A stretch of DNA of 64,000 nt from Pyrrhoderma lamaoense (Eukaryota; Basidiomycota; Agaricomycetes; Hymenochaetales; Hymenochaetaceae), in NCBI GenBank assembly GCA_002794735.1, contig NBAZ01000001.1, positions 1,364,001 through 1,428,000 on the forward strand, in the 5' to 3' direction. Numbering within the stretch: the stretch's first letter is position 1; each line of letters begins with the position of its first letter. Below, in pieces: positions 29,315 to 42,164 of the stretch. A program made the translations under genes and the position numbers. Under the pieces are notes generated by a model, which saw nothing but the letters and a program-made list of their open reading frames with translations, ran no database searches and was not told the DNA's origin.

Positions 29315-31462
29315 CTAGAGTCCACTTTTGTATCCAATAAATATTTTCATCGATCTACATGGAGTCTGCAACTCATCATGGGAAGTTCGTCGTTGTGCGT
29401 ACAATATACTGTGATAAATGCGCATCTCATCTTCAGCGTCCAAAATAGTGTCTCGTGGAAGCTTAAAATTTGGAGACGAGGAGGATGCCATTCTTTGCCA
29501 TAATGCGGCCCTTGTCTGCATATCGCTACAAAGTTTTTTAGGTGAATAGTTACCGACCATTTAAATACAATTCCTCACTTCTTATATCTTTCTAAGATCT
29601 TGTCGAACTTTTCACGTGCATGTTCCGCTTCGATTTCCTCATTATCCCATCCCAGCAGCTTCAATTCCTCCTCACGGTTTCGGATACGGTCATTTAGGAC
29701 TTCCCACATACTTTCCTGACAAGCAAGAACCAAATGAAACATTCGGTGGAATTGGAGCGCCATTTCAAAATATGTTACGGATTCAAGAGATGATAAGGGA
29801 AGGAGCCCTAGTTGAGCGGGAGCGAGTGTTGTAGCCTGAAAATAGTAAGGTAGAAGGGGCGAGAGTTGTGTTTCTCCACATAATGGTTCTAACTCTTCGT
29901 CGGTTGAGGGCGGCGTGCGATGTAGAAGTTTCTCGTTGTCTGTCTCTTCATCAGAAACACTGCTGGTATCTGAGTCCGAATCGTTCTGAACATGAGAAAG
30001 GGGTCTGTACCCACACCCTCTCAAGAGAGGGATGGAAGGAAGCTGCCTTAGTGGGGTATTGCTCTCGAACTTCATCATCGGAATTATAGGCGCTGGAAAG
30101 CAAATTTTAGGAGAACATGTAACTTGACGGAAATGTGTCGCGAAGTAACTCGGGATAATTGCTAGGAGTAGTTTATTTAAAAATCAACACAACTCCTTCT
30201 GTTACGGAATGGGATATTACTTACCTGTAGGCTGTCGATTTATAAACCGGGAATCAAAAACAGAGTTGAACAGTGATTCTAGTAAGATATGATCATGAAT
30301 AAAGTTTTCCTGTGTTGATGAAAAATTATGAAAAGGAACTGAATGCTGAGGTAATGTGATTTTTATACACACATTTCGTTTTTGATTGTGACCTCTCAGC
30401 GCTTGTGTATACCAATGAGGGAGGGAAGGGAATATAATATCTATTGTAATGTTCAGACGAGAAAGAAAGCAGAGGTTGTGAACTAAGTCAGGTTACCATC
30501 TTCAATCATTTCCACCGAACCTCCCGGTCTCAATACTCGGTTGATCTCCTGGAAGGTAATCACTTAGAGTCATGAAGGAACACCGTAACTCGGCTCGCTT
30601 ACTTCAAATAGATAACCCCACTACGTACTTGTCAGTCCATGTTATATAACAGTAAAAAAAAAAATAGCTTCAAACCTTGTTTTCTGGTACTGCTCGGGCT
30701 ATACATACATGAGCAATCAAACTATTTGAGTGTGTTATAGGCAGCGTACCAATGCTCCGAATATGCACATGGTCAAATTCATCATCTTCAAAGGGGAGTT
30801 TTGTAGTAAGACTTGATAGTGTTAGTTATGTGTTAACACCGAGATCGGGTAAAGAAAGCTTACAAATTTCCGTGAATCCAGTGTATTCGTGAAGAATGAG
30901 GATCCTCGAGAGCGATTGAGGAAGGTTGTATGTTGACTAGGTCAAACCCAACCTTATAGTAGATATTATATGAGTGTATATGTGACGGCAAGGTTTATAA
31001 AGATATGAAAGATGTTTACTTACAAAAAGCACTCGGGCCATTCTTTAACGGCATCAAAAATCCATGACCCTGTCTAAAGATAACGGAACCAAATTTGAGG
31101 TTTATACAATTGTTATGTGCACTGACGACTTACTCCACATCCCAGATCCAAACAACTCCTTGGTTTGGTTTCCTTGAAATCGATAAATGACACAGAGTTT
31201 TTTAGCCGCTTAAGAAATATGTGATCAATGACATCACTTTCCGGCCAAAGGTGTGAGTAGCTGCGCATTCAACACAGACATTAGATACATACAGGTCGAG
31301 TGCGTGATGGTCAAAACTCAGTGGGTAAGGCGCTTTCTCCTTGTCAAATCCGTGATGCTTCTTTCCATATTTTTTTGTAAAGTTTGTCTGTTTGAGGAAG
31401 GTTGATCGTCGCCGAGAATCGAGAGTGTGGTTGCTGGGCATCGAAGGACTAGTGACTGGCAT
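29315..31462 (-). CDS. SAM-dependent methyltransferase, basidiomycete type
   Basis: Multi-exon gene. The N-terminus KKYGKKHHGFDKEKAPYPLSF is a recurring lead-in in basidiomycete methyltransferases. SAM motif I is CLDLGCGTGSWIFDAVKEWPEC, followed by VGFDLV, HWIHGNF, LPFEDDEFDHVHIRS and EINRVLRPGGSVEMIEDD, all class I features. The C-terminal half is acidic (DSDSDTSSVSDEE) with a helical region QESMWEVLNDRIRNREEEL, finishing TPCRSMKIFIGYKSGL. The substrate is unknown. Oddities: the first intron as modelled is just 32 nt (31261-31292), and a T seems missing in the run next to the third donor (31024-31028). Intron retention with one missing base is an alternative for the first. It lies tandem with the glycosyltransferase-like gene, 278 bp apart. 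Confidence 0.82.
31261..31292 (-). other. Candidate 32-nt intron in the methyltransferase gene
   Basis: On the minus strand it has GTATGT donor, CTAAT branch-like sequence and GCAG acceptor. Removing it joins DHHALDL to YSHLWPESDVIDHIF in frame with the SAM domain. The alternative is that it is coding and one base is missing, since 33 would be a multiple of three. Confidence 0.5.
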
Positions 31463-32082
31463 CTAGTGGACTAAGGCAAGATGATGGCAAAAGTGGTGGA
31501 CAAAGTCTGAAGGAGTCGATATCGACGAGATTCCCAAGCCTCTCATCAAAGTAGTTTGCAGTTCGGATGGTTACTAACACAAGACGTCAACATCATTCTT
31601 GTAGTTCTTACTGGTGATCCAACCGGTGCGGAAGAGAACCCCCGCCGAAAAAGATGGGAACATCATAATCAAGGCTGTATATGGTGATGTGTGATCCGTG
31701 AAATTTTCTATAGAAGCCTTTTGAATGTATTCCATAGTAATCGCCTTACTCATTTGAGCCATCCAAGGCACACCGCGCATGGTGGAGATACTCGGTAATG
31801 TGAAAAAAAGTGAACAAGGAATATTCAATATACCAAGTACAACAAAGTGATTCAAGTACAGCACTCTTAGCGCACGATCATTATGTATATTGATTGTAGT
31901 CGTCACACATAACTTCATCAGTGTGTACTATATTATACATCCAGCGAACATAATAAATGTAAACATCAATTGCTGAATGTCACGATCAGTGCTACTGCAA
32001 ACTTCTCATGACAAATTAAAATTTCAATCAAACTACCTAGTCTTAAGCAATATGCTAAGTACACCATAAATTAATTCACTGC
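31463..32082. other. Intergenic region upstream of the methyltransferase
   Basis: 620 bp between the methyltransferase start and the FAS1 stop, both on the minus strand. A minus-strand frame at 31574-31918 reads hydrophobic low-complexity protein with no recognised motif and is not called. The stretch is AT-rich and should contain the methyltransferase promoter. Confidence 0.45.
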
Positions 32083-34925
32083 TCATCCTTCGGTGCTAAA
32101 GCCACCGACGGGTTCGTAAGTTGCTTCTGTAGTGTCCCGCCTCCAACACGCCCTAACTCCATAAAAAAATAGCCCAATCATGCCTACTCCAACTAAACAC
32201 ACCACTATGGGTGCTCCGTATTCTAAAGACCATGGTGGATGATATGGTAATAAAACTGTATCTATTTGAATAACACCACCTACACCACCATTCGATGTTG
32301 TTCTCCCCCATGAGAGCACACGAGCCCAATCGTCCATTCCCTGTGTCCCTCGGGCGTCTTTAATTCCGACTACGTAGCCTGTGCTACTTGCCTCTTCTGG
32401 ACCGAGTAACGGAAGATTATATCACCATACACGGACTGCCTTGAATGTAAGGTAGTATATGAAGTTGAGTCGTCCAAGAAAATCGGCTTATTTGTTTGAC
32501 TAGAGTCTAGTTGTGCAAGGAACTGCGGTTGTGAAACAGGAACGGGTATTAGATGTTGTTCGACTATATCCCGGACAACTTCAGGATGGTCAAACAGTTG
32601 AGTCAGGTTGTACCCTTTGAAGGCTTCGTCCGTGGGACATAGAAGGGCCCATCCTGCATTAGCCACCCCGATATCCGTCCACGGGGAATCATCAGGTGGG
32701 ATGGTTCCATTAAGAATCCAATCCATGCCTGCCTTAACTATCAAAGAAGCCATTGTCGATCCCTTAGCCGCTTTGACTAATTTACCAATTGTAAGATCAA
32801 GAGATCGGGGAAGGAGAACATCGGTGAGTTCGTGAACAACGCCAGTCTTTGTCAAGAGGTTTTTGGTATCGAGGACCGCAGACATTCCTTCCCAACCACC
32901 ACTAGAACTAACGGTTATAGTACCATTTTTCATACGATCTACGCGAATGTCACTTCCTTCCAGTGTTGCATAACTGTGATGAGATCCGTTCACAAAACCC
33001 GCAGAATATTCTACAGTATTCAAGACATGATGTAATATCACGTTCTCGAGATCGGACTTCGACGATGCTTGGAGGAGGTGATTACTGACAAGCAAACCAA
33101 GACGCTTGAAGCCATCATTTTGTGGCATTAGAAAAGTAGTACTGGGCTGTACTTTCAATCTATTTGCAAGGGAGGAAGAAAACACAGCAGCCAAAAAAGA
33201 AGATAAATCGAGAGAAGGAAGTGCTGCAGCGAGAGCGTCTGGAGGTAGTTGCAAGGGGCGTGACAAAAGATATATAACAGTATTGTCGAATTTATCTATA
33301 ACATCACCAGATATCATCAGAATTTACTCCAGATCACCGAAAACAACCCCTACTTACATGCTTCTCCCATGACTGACACTCCTCCAAAGCTGATAGAAAC
33401 ACCCTTCTCTGGTTTCCCGTCATCAACACTGACGTCTACACTCAGTACTTGATGATCTCCTCCCAAACCAGGTTCTTTCAGTGCCGTCTTTACTAACATC
33501 CCGTCTTTAAACTTTTCTTTTGGCCATTTTCCAGGAAGAAAGTGGTAGCTGAGAACTTGTCGTAACTCTTCACTGCCTTCTTCCGGAAGCTCGTCTTTGC
33601 TGAAAAGCCTTAGGACATCGTCCGTCGGCGCGAGAATCGTATACTGGGATTCAGTATTATTTATGAGGGATTCAAGGTTGACGGAATGAAGCATTGATAC
33701 GAATGACGTGCAATCAAGAGTTAAAAGATACTTCTCAGGTGTAAAGCTGAAGGAGCTTGGGGATAGTAATAATGAAGAGATAATATGCAGTACACCATTG
33801 GATGCATAGATGTCCGGTTGAATCAGTTCCGCGGTTGAGACGTAGGTCTTATGAGACTCTGGATTTACGATAATTTCAATATTTGAACCCGAAATAGTCG
33901 TCACTGGGAAATAAGAAATCGATTTCAGCCATTAACTACTTGATATAAAAGATTTGCCTACAGTTTAGGGATTGCGAAAATTCATCGGCCCAGTGAACAC
34001 CTTCAGATGCAATGGCATGCACGTTGAGGATTCGAAGGATATCATCCGTAGCAAATTTACTCTCTAAGTATTTGAGCTCTAGATCTGATAGTACCTCCCA
34101 TGCCTTATTTATAGGAAGAAAAGCTGTGAGCTGTTCAGTTGAATTAAGTATCGACTTAATTTCTGGTGTAAGTATGTGGTTGAAGTATGATAGAGAAGGC
34201 TCCTGAGTTATTATTGACGCTGACAATAGTATGCTTATAGTTATATTTTTTATCGTGTGCATGTCTATGCTTACCAAGATCTTGTGGAACAGTCAGAACA
34301 TCGTTTATTCCTAGTAACATGCCGTTCCCCGCATCCACCTGGCCCTTCACTACTTTAGATCCACCTTCTCCGAATGCATTTCCACCAACCCAGATATCAT
34401 TCTCGATAGAAGCAACACGAAGACGCTGTGGCTCACCGCCGAGGGTACCTCCTGGAACAGGTAACCAAGGTGGGTTTGGGGGTGGTTCATGCGATGGAGG
34501 TTCTACGTTCTTCTGAGGAAAGTGCAGGGTCTTGTGGACTTGAACATTATGCTCTTCCGGAAGAGCTGGATTGTGTAGTTTAAGATATGATATAGTAGCT
34601 CCTGTCTCAGCTTCTGTTGTATATTATCTCGCATTGAGGAACTAGTTTGCGTCGGCTGTATCGCATTAGACCAAAACTTGTTTTTGTTTATTGCATCATT
34701 CGTCGGAGCAAATAGCGTGCTCCCATTAAGTCTGTTTAGTGTAGGAATGAGTAATGCACGTTGTAAGAGTGCCAAAAGTGAAGAGTAGTCGGGATCTGCT
34801 GAGAGGGCGTCAACAAGAGTCGAAGAAGTAGTCGACGGATGCTCATCAAAGATGTATTGCGAGGGAGAGGAAGAAACAAGTTGGTAGAGTGTTAAGAGGA
34901 CTGTGACCGGACTTCGTAAGCGCAT
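32083..34925 (-). CDS. Secreted/membrane protein with repeated FAS1 (fasciclin) domains
   Basis: Four exons (34925-34275, 34219-33962, 33903-33358, 33295-32083), about 889 residues after two restored bases. It starts with a signal peptide (MRLRSPVTVLLTLYQLVSSSPS). FAS1 signatures repeat: STLFAPTNDAI with YHILNYT, TAFLPINKAWEVL, YTILAPTDDVLRLF with YHFLPGKWP, TTFLMPQNDGF with HHVLNTVEYS, and WALLCPTDEAF. Near the C-terminus one transmembrane helix (APIVVCLVGVGMIGLFFYG) precedes a short cytosolic tail. FAS1 proteins mediate adhesion; in fungi such type I proteins sit at vacuole or cell surface. Frame breaks lie near 34571-34572 (after LNYT) and 32408-32414 (after GDIIF), each needing one more base. 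It is divergent from RAV1 across 226 bp. Confidence 0.88.
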
Positions 34926-35151
34926 GGGGTGATGGTTAGTGGTAAAGGGAGAGTGGGTCAAGACTATCACTACGCCGCATGCGGAATATGTGTTTCTGCC
35001 AGAAGAAAGTAGCAGCGGATTCCAGTCCTAATCCCAGTGACGCTGACGTACTAACACGTGCACTACCAGATTAGCTCCCGAATTACTAAATTAGGTATTT
35101 ATGTGTGATACTACCAGTAATACCAGACAGTGGTAGTATTCTCGGAAGGTA

Positions 35152-38100
35152 ATGCTTGAGCTGGTGCGAGCATTTGTTGGCTGTCCATCTTCCGACGTTC
35201 ACATTTTAACTCTTCCAAATCAAATACTGCTTGTGTGTTTTTTATGATTGTTCTTTTGATATAGATATTCAGCTCACCCGTAATCAGGCCTATGCATTTG
35301 CGGACTGTGTTGTACTTTTGGATGCTAGTAACTTCAGGTTTATTCGCGCACTGACTTTCAGGGAAGTATTCCCAAGTGCTAGGGATACTAATGATACCAT
35401 AAAATGTGTCTCCATCGAGCCAGGAATGAAGCTCGTAAGTGTTTTCAGACGTAACAGGATTACTCATTCTGGAGCTTTATCGCATAGATTGCTGCTTCTT
35501 TAGGCCATAATATCGCTGTTTGGTCTCTTTCTGGAGTTGAAAAGGGTGTCTGGAGGGTACACTCTTCTCTTTCGGTTGTCGATAGCAATCCCATCACTGC
35601 AATTGACTGTAAATCTGGTAACTAAATCTCGAGCTATTCAACGGTATACATCTCTTAAAAATGACGACAAGGTCTCCTTGGGGTAGGGAGTGCAAGTGGT
35701 CTATCTGTTTTCACACTTGACTTGGAGGACGATTTCCTGGCCTGGACTCAAAAATGGTTCATCTCGTATGTACATGTGCTCTGTATAGACTACTAACAAG
35801 AAAATTCCTCACTGTCTCATAGCTCCCCTCTTCCTTCAATAGTTCGCTTTTCCCGTCCTTGATGCATCTAACAACAATTACACCGGTGAGATGAACTCAA
35901 CTCGCTCTGGGCTCACAAAGATTAATAATCTGTATAGCTGGATAATAGTGTCCGCATATATTCAACAGCTTCAGGGACTTTGTTACAGTCTCTGAGGCAC
36001 CCCAGGCCTGTTAGAGATTTCATCTGGAGATTTTCAAAGTCATCTAGCAGGTATAAAATCATATTTTAGGACTTCACATAGTGTACTCATTGAAATTTCT
36101 TAGGGATGACCTCATAATGTACACTGTTACTTCTGACGCTACACTACGCATATTTCTACCTGTACTAGATACGCCGCACTATCTCCAATTGCATGCATCT
36201 CTGGGTAATGACAATGTTAGCTCCAGTCATGATATCCGAGAATCGCAACAGCAGTCGGACATTTTCTGGCTCCACAAAGATACGATGATGGAGTCATTTA
36301 AAGCCACTATAGCGCAAGAGATTATTTGTGAGGATAAATCTGGGTATAAAAGGCTAGAAGACATGTATAACGAAGGATGGGACTTTTTCATAAGAATTTT
36401 TCGCGATAACTCTCTAGTTGTCCGCGCTGTTGCTGTAAGTGCAAAAATAATTTCTTCCTTTCATGTTTTCCTCACTGGAATACAAGAATATAGACCGGAG
36501 ACCACCTACCCTTCTTAACCAGTTTGTTCTCCTCAAGACACCGCCATCCGCCTTCCGCTTTTATCCTCACCACTTACATGTTCTAAGGACGCCAGAGTCA
36601 CCTTTGATCACTTTTGTCACGTCACCTCCATTGCATATATATCAAGTGGATCCTCTATTATTTTTTGATGGCAAGGATAATGGTATGAGACTTCTCGGCC
36701 GGGGGCCCGATTTCAACGAAAGTGAAACCTCAAAAATACTCGGGTTTGTGAGAACCCCCGAGGGGAAAGGATTGGCCATAGTTCGCGAGCACTTTGTGGA
36801 GTCATGGCATATCCAGAAGGATTCAGACATGAAGTGCTTAGGAAAATGGAATAATACCAAACTCGTTGCTGTCCTTGATGAGGGCCGCCGCATTGTCATG
36901 TATTCGGAAGCTAATGATGTTCCAATCTTAACGCTACAGCAATGTTCCTCCCCATTGGCATCAAAGACTATCCAAGTTCCCCAGCTCACCTCTCTTTTCT
37001 GTCTACCATCCGGAAATTCTAATGCTATTATTGGCATAACTCCTTCGTTCTCAGTTATCCAAATTCATGTTCCGCCTTCGAAGAATGTCCAAAAGATACA
37101 TTCGAGCTTTCTTTTCTTGGTCCTGCCCCTCTTCCAACAGATGTACCTCTTTCCACTGTAATCCCTGTTGATCCTATGGCTTGGAGTGACGTTAAGGGTA
37201 TTAACAACGGCCGTGAACACGATACACTTCTCAGTATATCACTGGAAGGGGAATTAGCCTTCTGGTCCTACGAAAGTGGTGGTGAAACATTATGGAGATG
37301 CACCGGAAATGTAAAAACGGGAAAATCTAATTATCGTATTTCAAGATGTAGTTCTGCCAAGAAAACGGCGCTTGGTAAGCTTTAAAATCAAGATAATAAT
37401 CATTCTATAAATCATTTTTACTCACAAATATGTAGTTTTTTCTGGAAGTGAAGGCGACGAACTCGGAATCTGGGATTCGAAAGAGTCAGAATTCACGTCT
37501 GGCCTAGAATACCAGTGTTTATTTAAGTCAGACTAAACTATCGCTGCTAGTGAGCTCTGACTAACAAGTGAATTCAGAGATGAGCCTGTCAACGATTTAG
37601 ATTGGACATCTACTCCGGATCTCCAGTCTATACTTGCAGTTGGATTCTCGCAGCATATACTGCTTTTATGTCAACAGAGAATGACTTATTTTGAGAAAGA
37701 GCCTGCGTGGGGTATTCTTGGGAAAATCGAGATCGGACAGTACGTGCACTGTGCTGATATCATCCACTTTTGAAAATGGAGATTGACCCATATCATGTAG
37801 TATGTTAACACATCAAATTACGGACTCAATATGGCTTACGGGAGGTACTCTGTTAGTTAGTGCTGGACACCATATGCTTCAGTATGGACAATGCAAGTCA
37901 GACAATAGAGAGGCTGGTATAGGCCTCTTTGAAAAAGTCGCTAGGTTGAATGGTCCTCTTCCAGACTATCACCCACAGATGATTCTACAATGCCTGTTAT
38001 GGGGTTTGTCTTATGAATATCTCAAAAAAACATGACTCTTATATATTTCTACAGGCAAATTAGAGCTTGTTAAGGATATCATAATGAGTTTATATCATTA

Positions 38101-40079
38101 TTTTTGCATTCAGGACAAACAAAAGCCTCGAAAATGGGATAACATACCTATAGAAAGATTTTTGGAAGATAAAACACCCTTTCGGTCTGCTTCTCTTCTT
38201 TTGCTGGTTGCATTGGTATATACTGACTGCTCTATAAAGAAAAATATATCCAAGCAGAACCAATACTCCGACCTTTTTAATTACGATAACCATACAAAAA
38301 ACGAGTATGATCTAACTCATCTCAATATTTTCGATATCTTATGCTTCCGTAGTGATAGAGAAGAATTTTCACGCCTCATCGTAGACAAAGTTATAGATAA
38401 ACTAGAAGTTGAAAAATTAGAGCAACTCTCGGACACCGAGCTCGCACATCTTGTAGTGCTACTTCAAACCACACTTGAAGTAAGCTTAGAGATTTAACCT
38501 GTAAATTTTTTTGAAGCTAACTGTCTAATAATGCAAGGTCGATGAGCAAAGGCGAGCTCTCGATGCCAATGGTCTTCGATATCTCATCTCTATGCGTTCC
38601 TTCTACTTACTGAATAAACGCGCTTCCGCACCCGGATCCCCTGTCTCGGAAAATATAGATCGACTGCCTTCTGTACAACTCTCTGCAAGGGAACGCCTGC
38701 GTTTCAGAGACATAGTCTGGGCTTTCCACAGCGAAAGCCAAGAACTTCTGTTGGATGCTTCTATATCAGCATGTGGTGGAAAGATGAAATGGTGGGATGC
38801 TCGAGCACTGGGAGTATTCATGTGGCTTAGGTCCGTCGAATCCATGGTGGGTACTACATGTCCTCAGCTACGAGAACCTGGGATGAATAAATACATATCT
38901 ACACTAGAAATCTCATATGGAAATCATTGCCCGGAACCAGTATATGTTTAATGACGCTCGTGATCCAACTGTTTGCTCTCTTTTCTATTTTGTTCTTGGA
39001 AAAGTAAAGTTAGTGCTTGGATTGTGGAGGCAGGCATCATGGCATAAAGAACAACCAATGATGCTAAAGTTTTTGTCAAACGACTTCAGTCAACCTCGCT
39101 GGCGTACCGCTGCACTGAAAAATGCTTATGCCCTACTCGCTAAACAACGATTTGAATATGCTGCAGCTTTTTTCATTCTAGGGGGAGGGCTCAAGGATGC
39201 AATCAACATCTGCCTTAAGCAACTCAAAGATCCTCAGCTTGCTATTGCGCTAGCAAGAGTGGCTGAGACTGATCCCGAAAAGCCTTTGTTAAATAGTATC
39301 TTGACGTCCGTTATGATCCCTCTTGCGTTTGAGAATGGTAATCGATGGCTGGCTAGTTGGGCATTCTGGTTATTGAATAGACGAGACTTAGCCGTCAGAT
39401 TCTAGTGGTATGTTGTTTATCGATTTCTTCTAAATCATCTTTTTAAATGGATCTTTAGTTACCGTTGGATACTATGGCTAAATTAGTGGGTAGTCCCCTC
39501 GCCAAAATTGGCGATCCTAATTACGATGATCCAAGTCTCGCGCTTCTGTTCTTACAGCTGAAGTCCAAGACCTTACAAACTACCAAAGGTGCGAACGAAA
39601 TTTCTGGCCGGACAGAATTTACGTTTGTACTACAAACTGCTAGAGTGTTTTGTCGCATGGGTAAGTAGTACTTTTTAGTATTGTCCGTAATCATATTCTA
39701 AATCGGAATTAAGGATGCCATTCTTTGGCATTACAATTAGTGAGGTCTTGGCCTTTCGACCGTCCGACAGCGCAAAGACGATCTCCACTTATAGGGACTG
39801 AAGAGAGTGATACGGTGGCTTCACTTCCTGCCCACAGCCATACACCTGCCTCAATCTTCTCAAAACACAGGCGACATTCTTCAATACTGATTGATATGGA
39901 TGTATCATCGGATCCCCCAACTCGTGCCACATCACCCGAAATGATTAAAAGCGTGAAGTGTCAGAAGACGAAAAGAGGAAGCTGATGCTTCTGTACAGAA
40001 AACTGGTTTGGGAAGCTTAATAAAATCAGCTAAACGGGATGTTTCGGTTCCCGAATTTGATATGAATGCTTTCTTTTGA
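35152..40079 (+). CDS. RAV1: RAVE complex subunit RAV1 / rabconnectin-3-like
   Basis: At least thirteen exons starting MLELVRAFVG (35152-35232, 35288-35434, 35488-35617, 35672-35765 and on). The N-terminal half is WD40-type (GHNIAVWSLSGVEKGVWRVHSSL, GVGSASGLSVFTL, LDNSVRIYSTASG). The C-terminal Rav1 domain is clear: LDANGLRYLISMRSFYLLNKR, AFHSESQELLLDASISA, SHMEIIARNQYMFNDARDP, CSLFYFVLGKVKLVLGLW, NDFSQPRWRTAALKNAYALL, FEYAAAFFILGGGLKDAI, ending VSVPEFDMNAFF. RAV1 re-assembles V1 onto V0 of the vacuolar ATPase. Five single-base losses are inferred: CCC 35852-35854, AA 37084-37085, TT 39400-39401, AAAA 39947-39950 and AAAA 39971-39974. Restoring each recovers conserved family text. If real, the gene would be a pseudogene, which is unlikely for a broadly conserved single-copy factor. 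Confidence 0.9.
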
Positions 40080-40181
40080 TTATGTTTGGCTAGCGAAAAA
40101 AATACACAAATAATTTGTTTGGGTTCCGGAAGTAAAAGTCAGAGAGAAAAAACACAGAAAAATGGGCTGTAAGCCAGGTAT

Positions 40182-41866
40182 CTACTGCTCGACTTCAACT
40201 TCACGCTTCTTTAGCACCAAGTCAGAACCGATGACACGTTTCCAGACGTCTTTAACATCGTCTACAACTGTCTCGAAGTGGGATGTGGCATCATAGGACC
40301 TTGTAATGAAGATATTGTCTTCTACTCCAGTTGAGGTTGGTGTATATAAGGGTGTTACCGAAACAAACCTTTTTTTAGAATTGAATTAGTGTAGGACCAG
40401 ATCAAAAAAGAAAAGAAATCTTACTTGTCATAGATGGGACCGAGGAGGTTAAGTCCAGGCTGAATCTCCTGTTCTGGTCTATCTGTTTCGACGATTGTAC
40501 TGACAATAGCGATGTAGATATCTTTGGAACAGACGTTGTGGGTGGAAGAAACCATTGCAATGTAGATATCTTATATAATGTTTAGTAATCAAGCGCATAT
40601 ACCCCGTTCAGAAAAGAAAGGAATTACCGTTCTTCCTCTGGACCTGATTTTGAGGTATGATGATCTGCACACTGTCGGAATCGTCTGTACCTGGGATAGG
40701 GTGCTTCAAAATGCAGATGGCGCGAACAACCTTTCCTTCTTCTACAACACGCATTTTACCACCTTCAGACGCTTGTCCTGCACCAAAGTAACTTGGATCC
40801 CCAATGACTTGTTTTGCCTTGACTGTCTCATCGCCACTCCTGACTCCAATGAATTTTCCATTGGGATCAGTAACTATCTCATCTATCTTCTTATCAAGCA
40901 TGTATGTACCACCGTAGATAGCACTGAGACGAGCGAAAGATTGTGGTAGCTCTCCAAGACCATAGAGGGGGTAGATATACGGAGATTTGCCGTAACGAGC
41001 CATTGACGAGGTGTATAAGACAATTCTATCGTAGGTCGGACGTGCGGGTTTGTTGATATAGCTAGACTATATGTTAGTCATTAGGAAAAAAGTGGTATTA
41101 TGGGTAGACGAACTCGTCATCCAAGTACAAGGCCATGGCATGTCCAATAAAGTCTTGAGTACCAGTCTCCAGACCAAACTTCTCATACACCGATTTCATG
41201 CTATCCTTGTCAAGATCAATACCTGATAATGAGTATAACATGTCAAAATATCCCGAGTTCTTGAGATGATTAAAATCTACCTTGATGTGTTGATGGATCA
41301 TCATCTCTCCAGCTCTGTAAGAACTCGAAGAATTTCTTTGCACGTCGCTTCTCGAACAGTCCCATAAGAGGACTCTTAACTGCTTCCATCTCTGTGCTAG
41401 GAACTTTGGAGATCCTACCATCACGATAAACGAAGCTGCCCGCGATCTGCTTAAACTCAAGGTATCTGGTAACATCCGTATGAACAAGGATCCTGGTGAG
41501 TTCACCCGAAGCAATTATGAACTTTGGGATCAGATCAATTGCATAATCCCTGTCTCGGCCTAGCTCAGTGGGAGCAACTTGATCGGGCCTGAACTTCCTG
41601 TAGAGCTAGATGATTGGATGCATTAATGGAGTTCAAGATAGTATGAGCAATGGAGACTACCTGAGTGAGATTCAAACTAGCGCTGTCACCGCCATAATAA
41701 TCGTTCCTGTCCATATGCAAGACCTTCTTTCCTTCAACGGAGAGTAGACCAGATAGAATACATTCTGTGAGACCTGTGCCTAGGACAACGACCTAGGCGG
41801 ATACGGATGTGAGTGTAAGAAAGATGATGACAGACGAAATCACTATACATCATATTCTTCATCCAT
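40182..41866 (-). CDS. GDI1: Rab GDP-dissociation inhibitor
   Basis: Seven exons (41866-41849, 41792-41661, 41605-41281, 41222-41110, 41066-40628, 40569-40425, 40368-40182), about 450 residues, frame intact. It begins [21 protein letters not shown], the GDI/REP nucleotide-binding-like fold, followed by MDRNDYYGG, the Rab-binding platform ([33 protein letters not shown]), [42 protein letters not shown] (20-residue core quoted in part) and GGTYMLDK. It extracts GDP-bound, prenylated Rabs from membranes and recycles them in the cytosol. The first coding exon is 18 nt, splitting after MDEEYD. Its 3' end faces RAV1 with 102 bp between the stop codons. Confidence 0.95.
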
Positions 41867-42164
41867 GGTCTTTGTTTCTTGTGTTCTGTGAAAACGCTCA
41901 GTATATCGTTGGCCTCAGGCGGGAAGAGGGCAAACAGAGACGCGTTGCAAGGGCGTGAATCGATTTAAAGCAAGCTCAAGCTTCGGCAAGTGACGCACCT
42001 TTCCAGTTCAAGATTTAGGGCGATCGACGTTAGCTAATTTTATTTTGAATGCCTTAAGCTTAGAATCTTAGAATGACCGCTAATTTACTAGACTTGTACA
42101 CTGTGTAACATCAGTAGACAAAAGCAAGTTGAATTTCAGAAATGGGCTCATCAGTAGATGCAAG

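Noticed and set aside
31574..31918. 115-codon minus-strand open frame
   Set aside because: Low-complexity hydrophobic text, no domain, no splice partners; it lies in the methyltransferase promoter.
34156..34275. Frameshift at the first FAS1 intron
   Set aside because: The earlier acceptor at 34220 gives QDL-ASIITQEPSLSYF with the correct phase.
35435..35520. Frameshift at the second RAV1 intron
   Set aside because: Using the acceptor at 35487 instead of 35512 gives MKL-IAASLGHNIAVWS in frame, so no indel is required.
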